64,000 nucleotides of DNA from Burkholderiales bacterium RIFCSPHIGHO2_01_FULL_63_240 (lineage in GTDB: Bacteria > Pseudomonadota > Gammaproteobacteria > Burkholderiales > Burkholderiaceae_C). Below the pieces are notes generated by a model that was given only the letters and a program-made list of their open reading frames with translations, was not told where the DNA came from and searched no databases. The DNA lies in assembly GCA_001770725.1 (NCBI GenBank), contig MERU01000008.1, positions 1 to 64,000 on the forward strand, written 5' to 3'. The position numbers and the translations under genes are program-made. Positions 9,108 to 17,000 of the stretch are shown piece by piece. Within the stretch, counting starts at the first letter, position 1; each line of letters starts with the position of its first letter.

Positions 9108-9623
9108 TCACAGCGGCACCAGCCGGTTGCGGACCCCGGCCAGCGCGTGCGCCACGGTGGCGCCCCGCACGGCCTGGCGGTCCCCCGGGAACCACGCCTT
9201 CTCGGCGTGCACGGCCACGGTGTCGTGCGCTTCGTCGCGACCCCGCTCGGCCCAAGCCAGCCACACCGTGCCCACCGGCTTGGCGGGGCTGCCGCCCGTG
9301 GGCCCCGCAACGCCCGTGACGGCCACGGCGATGTCGGCGCGCGAGCGGGCCAGGGCCCCGGCGGCCATCGCCCTGGCCACCTCTTCGCTGACGGCACCAT
9401 GGTCTGCGATGAGCTGCGCGGGCACGCCCAGCAGCTCGGTCTTGGCCTCGTTGCTGTAAGTCACGAAGCCCCGCTCGAACCAGGCGCTGGAGCCAGCCAG
9501 CTCGGTGCAGCTCGCCGCGATCAGCCCGCCCGTGCAGGACTCGGCCGTGGCAAGCGACTGCCCGCGCGCCAGCAACAGGCTGGCGAGCGCTTCGACGGTG
9601 ACGTGCATCGCGGTGGTGTCCAT
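9108..9623 (-). CDS. pncC: Nicotinamide-nucleotide amidase (CinA C-terminal family)
   Basis: A 171-residue stand-alone CinA C-terminal domain. PncC deamidates nicotinamide mononucleotide to nicotinate mononucleotide in the pyridine nucleotide cycle. Family motifs are clear: [13 protein letters not shown] near the N-terminus, [15 protein letters not shown], and [21 protein letters not shown]. Length matches E. coli PncC (YgaD). The start at 9623 (MDTTAMHV) is preferred; a second in-frame ATG lies 5 codons later. It lies 22 bases downstream of pgpA, in an apparent thiL-pgpA-pncC operon that is common in Betaproteobacteria. Confidence 0.93.
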   Translation of the reverse strand: MDTTAMHVTVEALASLLLARGQSLATAESCTGGLIAASCTELAGSSAWFERGFVTYSNEAKTELLGVPAQLIADHGAVSEEVARAMAAGALARSRADIAVAVTGVAGPTGGSPAKPVGTVWLAWAERGRDEAHDTVAVHAEKAWFPGDRQAVRGATVAHALAGVRNRLVPL

Positions 9624-9645
9624 GTGACCGACTCCTTGAGTGTGT

Positions 9646-10236
9646 TCAACCCAGCACCCCGGCGGTGACGCCACCCTGGCGCACCACCACGGCCAGCGCC
9701 AGCACGAACAGCGTGCAGGCCGCGGCCACCAGGTCGTCGAACATGATGCCCACGCCCTGGCCCCAACCGATGGCTTGACCCGGCCGGAGCTTGAACAGCC
9801 GATCGGCCCAGCCCACGGGCCCGGGCTTGGCGGCATCGAAGAAGCGAAAGGCCACGAAGGCCAGCGCCTGCCCCACCAGGTCCACCGGCGACATCACCCA
9901 CAGCACCAGCCAGAATGCCCAGATCTCGTCGAACACCACCGAGCCGGGGTCGGCCACGCGCATGGCCTGGGCGGTGCGCGTGCAGGCCCAGCACCCGATC
10001 AACCAGCCGAAGGCCAGGATCAGGGCCCAGGCCACGTCAAGCAACGGGCCCGCCAGGCTGTGTTCCAGCGCCCGCTGGATGACCAGGAAGCTGACCCAGC
10101 CCCACAGCGTGCCGACGGTGCCCGGCGCGATCGGGCTCAGGCCACTGCCCGCGCCAAGCGCCAGCACGTGGGCCGGGTGGGAGAACATCAGGCCAACGCT
10201 GGCTCGACGGGGGGCCATGGGTTCATCGGGGTTCAT
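9646..10236 (-). CDS. pgpA: Phosphatidylglycerophosphatase A
   Basis: A 196-residue integral membrane phosphatase that removes the terminal phosphate from phosphatidylglycerophosphate to give phosphatidylglycerol. The PgpA signature is present: [17 protein letters not shown] near the N-terminus, [10 protein letters not shown] in the middle, and [16 protein letters not shown] followed by [10 protein letters not shown]. Four hydrophobic segments match the family. Its start codon overlaps the thiL stop by 4 bases (ATGA), so the two are translationally coupled, the usual arrangement in Proteobacteria. Confidence 0.95.
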   Translation of the reverse strand: MNPDEPMAPRRASVGLMFSHPAHVLALGAGSGLSPIAPGTVGTLWGWVSFLVIQRALEHSLAGPLLDVAWALILAFGWLIGCWACTRTAQAMRVADPGSVVFDEIWAFWLVLWVMSPVDLVGQALAFVAFRFFDAAKPGPVGWADRLFKLRPGQAIGWGQGVGIMFDDLVAAACTLFVLALAVVVRQGGVTAGVLG

Positions 10237-11258
10237 GCGCCCGCCTTGAAGTGGTCGAAGGAGGCCCATCGGTCGGGCAAGGGCTGGCCACGGCCCGCAT
10301 CGGTGGGGGCGCCGTCCGCCGCCGCGTCCAGCCCGCTCGGCCAGATGGTGCGACCCGGCTCGGCGCGGGTGCGACCGATGCGGGTCAAGGGCAGGCCCAG
10401 GCTGGCGCCCAGCACGCCGATGGCCGCGCGGTGCGCAGGCGGCGCGGTGAACAGCAGCTCGTAGTCGTCGCCACCGGCGAGGATGCAGTCGAGCTGCTCG
10501 GCACGCGAGCGAGGCAGCAGCCAGGGGCTGCAAGGCAGGGCGTCTGCGAACAGGTCGGCGCCCACGCGGCTGCGCTGGAGGATGTGGCCCAGGTCGCCCA
10601 GCAGGCCGTCGGACACGTCGATGGCCGCGCTCGCCAGGCCACGCAGGCCTTCGCCCAGCGCCACCCGCGGGTCGGGGCACTCCATGGCCATGCGACAGGC
10701 CTCGAAGGCTTCGCTGCCAAGCGGGGGGTGCAGGTTGCCGCGAAAGGCCTCCAGCGCCAGGCGGGCCTCACCCGGGTGGCCGCTGAGCCAGATGTCGTCG
10801 CCCGCCCTCGCACCACCGCGCAACAGGGCCTGCCCCGACGGCACCTCGCCGAAAACGGTGATGCCGATGGCCAGGGGGCCGGCGGTCGTGTCGCCCCCCA
10901 CCAGCTCGCAATCGTGCTCGTCGGCCAGGTCCAGCAGGCCACGCGCGAAGTCGGCCAGCCAGGCCTCGTCGACACGCGGCAGGGTCAGCGCCAGCGTGAA
11001 GCCCAGTGGGCGGGCGCCGCATGCTGCCAGGTCGGACAGGTTGACCGCCAGCGCCTTGTGGCCCAGGCGCGCCGGGTTGACGGTGGACAGGAAGTGCCGG
11101 CCTTCGACCAGGGTGTCGGTCGACAGCGCCAGCTGCATGCCGGCGGCGGGCGCGATGATGGCGCAGTCGTCGCCATTGCCAACGATGGCGCGGCGCGGGC
11201 CGGTGCCGGCGGGGCGCTGAAAGTAGCGGGCGATCAGGTCGAATTCACCGAGGCTCAT
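10233..11258 (-). CDS. thiL: Thiamine-monophosphate kinase
   Basis: A 341-residue enzyme of the AIR synthase/PurM superfamily that phosphorylates thiamine monophosphate to thiamine diphosphate, the last step of cofactor synthesis. It begins with the classical MSLGEFDLIARYF. The metal and ATP sites are recognisable in VGNGDDCAII, STDTLVEGRHF, ELVGGDTTAG, AAIDVSDGLLGDLGHI and GDDYELLFTAP. I chose the ATG at 11258; an upstream in-frame ATG at 11267 adds only three residues. It heads the thiL-pgpA-pncC operon. Confidence 0.95.
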   Translation of the reverse strand: MSLGEFDLIARYFQRPAGTGPRRAIVGNGDDCAIIAPAAGMQLALSTDTLVEGRHFLSTVNPARLGHKALAVNLSDLAACGARPLGFTLALTLPRVDEAWLADFARGLLDLADEHDCELVGGDTTAGPLAIGITVFGEVPSGQALLRGGARAGDDIWLSGHPGEARLALEAFRGNLHPPLGSEAFEACRMAMECPDPRVALGEGLRGLASAAIDVSDGLLGDLGHILQRSRVGADLFADALPCSPWLLPRSRAEQLDCILAGGDDYELLFTAPPAHRAAIGVLGASLGLPLTRIGRTRAEPGRTIWPSGLDAAADGAPTDAGRGQPLPDRWASFDHFKAGA

Positions 11259-11458
11259 GCGAAGCATTGTCGCGCCAATGGTGGGGGACCCGAATCGCCA
11301 CCCGCCGGACCCCGGCAGGTGGCTTCACGAGGGCGGCTGGCGCCGCCGATTCCCTGAGCAGATGCCTTTTTTTGTGTCATTCCGCTTTGCAGCGTGAAGA
11401 AATGTGCATCCACCCCGAACGTTACACCCGCACCCGGGGATCCCCCCTCATCGGATGG

Positions 11459-11474
11459 CTAAACCAACGTTTAG
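11459..11474. promoter_or_regulatory. Inverted repeat upstream of the LuxR-type regulator
   Basis: CTAAAC-CAAC-GTTTAG, two perfect 6-base arms around a 4-base spacer, 39 bases before the regulator gene. The setting is relatively AT-rich compared with its surroundings. It could be an operator for the regulator itself or a short leader hairpin. No run of T follows, so it is not a terminator. Confidence 0.35.
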
Positions 11475-11512
11475 GTCATTTCAACGAAAGGGTCCTTCGG
11501 TAACATCCAGAC

Positions 11513-12214
11513 ATGAATCCCGGCATGCGCGTCCTCCTGATCGATGATCACCCTCTGTTCCGCGAGGGCCTCAAGGGCCTGCTGCTGGGGCTGGAGCCGT
11601 CCGTGCAGGTTGAACAGGCCGGTTCGATCGACATGGCCCTGACCCTGCAAGGCCAGGCATTCGACCTCGTGCTCATGGACCTGAACATGCCTGGCAGCCA
11701 GGGCATGGAAGCGCTGTTGCGCACCAAGGCCCTGTTCGAGGCCGCCGCCGTGGTGGTGGTTTCAGGCGACGAGTCGCCCAGCACCATCCAGAGTGCCATC
11801 CAGCATGGCGCGGCAGGCTATGTGCCCAAGACAACCGACCCAAGCGTGACCATCCAGGCCCTGCGGCTGGTGCTGGCTCAGGGCACCTACCTGCCCCCGG
11901 AGGCGTTGCGTCAGCCTGGTGCCACCGAAACGGCCTCGGCCCCTGCGGCAGCAGCTGCGGCTGCGCCGAGCTGGCCCAAAGAGCTCAGTCCGCGCCAACT
12001 GTCCGTGCTGCGCTGCCTGTTGCAAGGCAAGCCCAACAAGGTCATCGCCAGGGAAATCGGCATCGCCGAAGGCACGGTCAAAGCCCACCTGTGGGCCGTT
12101 TACCAGCTGCTGGGCGTGAGCAACCGCGCCCAGGCCATGTACCGGGCGCACGAGTTGCAACTCTTCAGCGCGCTGGACACCCCGCAACTCGCACCCCTAG
12201 CGCCCCATCCCTGA
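11513..12214 (+). CDS. NarL/LuxR-family response regulator
   Basis: A 233-residue two-domain regulator. The receiver has the acidic pair in LLIDDHPLF, the phosphoacceptor in LVLMDLNMPG near residue 57, and the lysine in GYVPKTT. An Ala-rich linker (residues about 140-152) leads to a LuxR-type helix-turn-helix with LSPRQLSVLRCLLQGKPN and IAREIGIAEGTVKAHL. It is followed 10 bases later by a hybrid kinase that would phosphorylate it, and that kinase gene overlaps a giant enzyme gene. The regulator probably controls that enzyme or this operon. This is inferred from position only. Confidence 0.9.
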   Translation: MNPGMRVLLIDDHPLFREGLKGLLLGLEPSVQVEQAGSIDMALTLQGQAFDLVLMDLNMPGSQGMEALLRTKALFEAAAVVVVSGDESPSTIQSAIQHGAAGYVPKTTDPSVTIQALRLVLAQGTYLPPEALRQPGATETASAPAAAAAAAPSWPKELSPRQLSVLRCLLQGKPNKVIAREIGIAEGTVKAHLWAVYQLLGVSNRAQAMYRAHELQLFSALDTPQLAPLAPHP

Positions 12215-12224
12215 GGCCAAGCGC

Positions 12225-14042
12225 ATGCCCACCTCGCACCAGTCTGGCAACGGGTCCCTGCGCAGCCCCCCCTCCTCCCCGCTCAATGCCGAGGTCGAGG
12301 TCCTGGAGCTGATCGCCCGTCAGGTCGGCAAGGTGCCTTGGCCGGTCGGGTTGTCCGCGTTGTTCGTGCTGGCCATGGCCTGGCACCAGGTGCCTCAGTG
12401 GGCCTTGCTGGCATGGACCATCGCCGTCATCGGCATGCAGGCCGTGCGCTGGACCATGCTGCGAGGCTTGCCCGGATCGGCGCGCTCCCATGCAAACCGC
12501 ATGCGGATCGCCGTTCTGCTCAGCGGGTTCAACGGCCTGGTTCAAGGCAGCGCCGTGCTGTTTTTCTACGGCATGACCGACCTGCAACGTGCGGTGGTCT
12601 CCATCCTGCTGGCAGGCATCACGGCAGGAGCCGTCGGCACCACCAACGGCCACCCGCGCATCTTCAAGGCCTTCGCTTTGCCGGTGATGCTGGGCCTGTC
12701 GCTGGCCTGGGCCGTCACCCCTCACCAGGACGGAAGCCTGCTGGTCGATGGCGCCATGTCCTTCCTGTGCCTGGCCTTCCTGGCCGTGCAGAACGGACTG
12801 GCGCGCGACAACTACCGCGCCCTGGTCGAATCGGTGGAAATGCGCAACGAACAGATCCGCCTCAACGAGCAGTTGCGCACCGCGCTGGAACAAGCAGAGG
12901 AGGCCAATGCAGCCAAGACGCGCTTCCTGGCATCAGCCAGTCACGACCTGCGCCAGCCCCTGCACACCCTGACGCTGTTTTGCGCGGCCCTGATGACGCA
13001 TGAGATCGACCCGTCTGCACGCCGCATCCTCACCCACATGGATGCCGCGCTCAGCGCCCTGCGCTCGCAGCTCACCGCCTTGCTCGACATGTCCAAGCTC
13101 GATGCCGGCATCGTCACCGTGCAGGCGCGCGCCTGCAACGTTGCCCCGATGCTGCAACGCCTGTGCGACGCCAAACGCGAAGAGGCCCACACCAAAGGGC
13201 TGCGACTGACATGTGCCATCGAAGACACCGTGGTCGTGCACACCGACCCCCTGCACCTTGAGCGCATCGTCGGCAACCTGCTCGACAACGCCATCAAGTA
13301 CTGCGATGCGGGCCATGTCTGGCTGCAGGCTCGACGCGTTGGCCATGAGGTTCACCTCATCGTCAAGGACACGGGGCGCGGCATCGCCGAGAAGGACCTT
13401 GGCAAGGTCTTCGAGGAGTTCTACCAGGTCGACAACCCCGAGCGCGATCGCACACGCGGATTGGGGTTGGGCCTGTCCATCGTTCAGCGCCTGAGCCGCC
13501 TGTTGGCGATGCCCCTGAGCCTGGATTCCGAGCTGGGCGTCGGCACCACCGTCTCCCTGACCCTGCCTCAGGCCGAAGCGTCCGACGCACCGCCTGTGGA
13601 GGAAGTGGTCGAGTCGGCCGCCATCCCGCTGTGCCACATGCTCGTGCTCGATGACGAAGCCGGCGTGCGCGTGGCGATGAAGACGCTGCTCGAATCACTG
13701 GGCTGTCGCGTGACGCTGGCCGCCTGCACCGACGAAGCCATGCGCCTGGCCAGCCTCGACCCGCCCGACGTGGTGCTGGCCGACTTTCGCCTGCGCGGCG
13801 AAGAAAGCGGCATCAAGGCCATCCGCAAGCTGCGCCAGCAGCAACCCGATCTACCCGCCATGCTGATCAGCGGAGACACCGCCCAAGACCGCCTGCTGGA
13901 AGCCCAGCAAGCCGGCCTGCGCATGCTGCACAAGCCTGTGTCGGTGGACGTGCTGCTCAAGGCGGTGATGGACACACTGGAGCTAGGAGTACTGGATGCC
14001 CCTGTGGAGTCAAGCGACGAAAGGGTCGCCTCCGGAACCTGA
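12225..14042 (+). CDS. Hybrid sensor histidine kinase with C-terminal receiver
   Basis: A 605-residue kinase. About six membrane segments fill residues 38-190 with little periplasmic sequence, so the signal is likely membrane-borne or cytoplasmic. HisKA follows, with the phosphorylated histidine in SASHDLRQPLH near 240. The ATPase domain has NLLDNAIKYCDAG near 350, DTGRGIAEKD and RGLGLGLSIV. A C-terminal receiver (about 466-585) has VLDDEAG and the acceptor in VVLADFRLRG. There is no HPt, so the attached receiver may act as a phosphate sink while the upstream LuxR-type regulator gives the output. The last 47 bases overlap the next gene in another frame. Confidence 0.92.
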   Translation: MPTSHQSGNGSLRSPPSSPLNAEVEVLELIARQVGKVPWPVGLSALFVLAMAWHQVPQWALLAWTIAVIGMQAVRWTMLRGLPGSARSHANRMRIAVLLSGFNGLVQGSAVLFFYGMTDLQRAVVSILLAGITAGAVGTTNGHPRIFKAFALPVMLGLSLAWAVTPHQDGSLLVDGAMSFLCLAFLAVQNGLARDNYRALVESVEMRNEQIRLNEQLRTALEQAEEANAAKTRFLASASHDLRQPLHTLTLFCAALMTHEIDPSARRILTHMDAALSALRSQLTALLDMSKLDAGIVTVQARACNVAPMLQRLCDAKREEAHTKGLRLTCAIEDTVVVHTDPLHLERIVGNLLDNAIKYCDAGHVWLQARRVGHEVHLIVKDTGRGIAEKDLGKVFEEFYQVDNPERDRTRGLGLGLSIVQRLSRLLAMPLSLDSELGVGTTVSLTLPQAEASDAPPVEEVVESAAIPLCHMLVLDDEAGVRVAMKTLLESLGCRVTLAACTDEAMRLASLDPPDVVLADFRLRGEESGIKAIRKLRQQQPDLPAMLISGDTAQDRLLEAQQAGLRMLHKPVSVDVLLKAVMDTLELGVLDAPVESSDERVASGT

Positions 14043-17000
14043 AATCACGGACCAGCGCGGTGCGGCAAAGCAAGCGCGTTGGTTGTCACAGGACTGGGAG
14101 AGCGTGCTGCATGGCATGCACTCGGGAGAGCTGTCGGCCGACGAGTCGGGCTGTCACTGCGATGTGCTGATCCTGGGCAGCGGCTATGGCGGCGCAGTGG
14201 CTGCGGCCGAACTGGCGGGCAGCCTCCTGCCAGATGGGCGCACGGCTCGCGTGTGGGTGCTCGAGCGAGGTCAGGAGCACCTGCCTGGCGCCTTCCCTTC
14301 CGAGCTGGGCGAGATGCCCGGGCACGTGCGATTGAGCATGGCAGGCAATGCCGCCGTGACCGGCCGGCGCGATGGCCTCTTCGACGTGCGCATCCAGCCC
14401 GACATCTGCGCCCTCGTGGGCAATGGCCTGGGCGGTGGCTCGCTCATCAATGCCGGCGTGATGGACTGGCCCGATGCCGCCGTCTTCGAACAGACGCACT
14501 GGCCCCGCGCGATCCGCGCAGAACACGCCGACCTGGCGCGGCGCGCACATGAACTTGCCAGCGTGCTGGGCGCTCGTCATGCCCCAGGCGATCATCACAG
14601 CAAGTCAGGCCAACCAGACGTGGGCGTGAACGGCGTCGCCTCGGCAGGCTGCGCCCCACAGCGCTTCAAGGCGTTCGAAACGCTGTCGGGCCCCGGTGCC
14701 TTCCGTGAGGCCCCCATCACCGTCGCATTGCAAGCCGGACCCAGCGCGGATGGTGTGCAACTCGATGCATGCCTGCACTGCGGCGACTGCGCCACCGGCT
14801 GCAACCACAACGCCAAGTTGTCGCTTGACACCAACCTGCTGGCCCGCGCCCGGCGCCTGGGCGCACGCGTGGTGACCGGCGCCACCGCATGGCGACTGAG
14901 CCCCTCACCTGGCGGATGGGATGTGGCCGTGCTCCACACCGATGCACAGGCCCAGCAACGCGAGGGGCACCCGCACACCGTGCGCGCAAGGCGCGTGATC
15001 GTGGCCGCCGGCACCCTGGGCTCGACCGAGCTGCTGCTTCGCTCGAGCGGTCCTGATCTGCCGCTCTCGCCAAGAGTCGGCGAACGCTTCTCGGGCAATG
15101 GCGACATGATCGCCGTGCTGCACGATGTACACGACGACCACGGCCACGGCGTGACGATCAACGGTGTGGCGCACGAGGCCCAACCGCCCGCCACCCGTGG
15201 CGTCGGCCCGACCATCACGGGCATCTTCGAGCAGAGGCGCCCGGGCGATCTGCCCCATGTGATCGAGGACCTGGCCGTGCCCGGGCCCATGCGCCGCATC
15301 TTCGAGGAGATCTTCAGCACCGCGCAGGCGCTGCACGCGCTCGGCGAAACCGATGCCAGCGAACACACGGGGCAGCCCGACGAGGCCGATCCCCTGGCCA
15401 CCACCGAGGCCGTGGCCCGTCGCTCGATGGCCGTGGCCCTCATCGGTCACGATGATGCCAACGGTCGACTCAAGCTTCGCGCGAGCAACCCCCTTCAGCC
15501 CCCCTGCGACGGCCAACTCGACATCGCCTGGCCATCCCTGCGCAACGACCCCAGCTTCGAAGCACGCCAGCAGGCCCTGCAGGCGCACTGCCAACGAAGG
15601 GGCTGGCGCACGCGCGTGTTGCCCAACCCGGCCTGGCGCCCGCTGCCCGACACCCTCGAGGACCTCTTCGGAGAACAACGTGGCCCCCTGTTGACCGTGC
15701 ACCCTCTCGGCGGCTGTGCCATGGGCGACGACGTCACACGTGGTGTGGTCAACGATCTGGGCGAGGTCTTCGACCCTCGATGCAGCGATGGCCGCGGCGT
15801 GCACGAGGGCCTGATGGTGCTCGATGGCGCCATCGTGCCCGGCTCTCTGGGCACCAACCCGGCGCTGACCATCGCTGCCTTGGCGCAACGTGGCATCACC
15901 CGGCTGCGCGAACGATGGGGCTGGCAAGCCGCCGACGCCGCCCCCGGCCCGTTGCGACAACGCCCTCGCCTGCGCCTCATGCCCGATCCGGTGCCTCACG
16001 AACGCACCCGCATCGAACTCGGCGAGCGCTTGCGCGGCTGGTGGGGCGACACCGGCATCGAACTCTCGCTGCGCTTCGGTCCGCAAGACCTGCAGGCCCT
16101 GGTGCGCGGCGAAAACGGCGCCCGCACCCTGCGCGTGAGCCCAGGCCACAGCGAGGTCCGTCGCGTGCGCCGCGCGCCCCAGGCCGAGGTCGATGCCCAA
16201 GGCGGCGACCCCTGGCACGAGGCCTTCACCATCGACCGACAACCCTTGCAAGGCCAGCTGCGCGTGCTGCATCGCGAGCCCAGTGGCCCGCTGCGCCGCA
16301 CGGCGCGCGGCCTGTGGGCCTGGTGGCTCAACCGCGGCTGGCGCGACCTGGGCCAGCACGTGGTCGACCGCGCCCGAGGCGATCAACACCACACGAGCCC
16401 CCGGCGTTCGCTGGGCGACGAGGTCACCCGGCGAGCCCGTGGCGCCTGGCGCCTGGCCAGCCGTGCTGGCGAGGTGCGCCGCTTCGACTACGAACTGCAG
16501 GTGCTCGGTGATGGGCCTTGGGCGGGCGAATCCATTCACGGTCACAAGCGGCTGACTTACAACGTGGGCGCCAACCCGTGGCGCCAGCTGATGGATGTGA
16601 GGCTGACCCAGGCACCCGGCCTGCGTCACCCAGACTGGGGTCCGGTGCTCAGCCTCGACCTGGCTGACCTGGCGCAACAAGGCCTGGCATTGCTGCGCGT
16701 GAGCCACCAGCACCACCTGCCCGACACCTGGGTCGAGCTCATCGGACTGGGCCTGTGGACGGCCCGACTGCTGTTGCACACCCACGTCTGGAGCCTGCGC
16801 CTGCCCGATGCGCCCCGCCCCGGCCCCGTCGACCGCCTGCCGCGCAGCACACCCCTTGGCTCGCCCGAGTTGCCCCGACACGAGGTCACCGAACTCAAAG
16901 TGGCCCCCGACCTGCCCGACGGCACCCCCGTGCGCCTGCGCCTGAGCCGCCTGCGCGGCCGCACCGCCGAGGCCCAGCCCATCTTGCTGCTGCACGGCTA

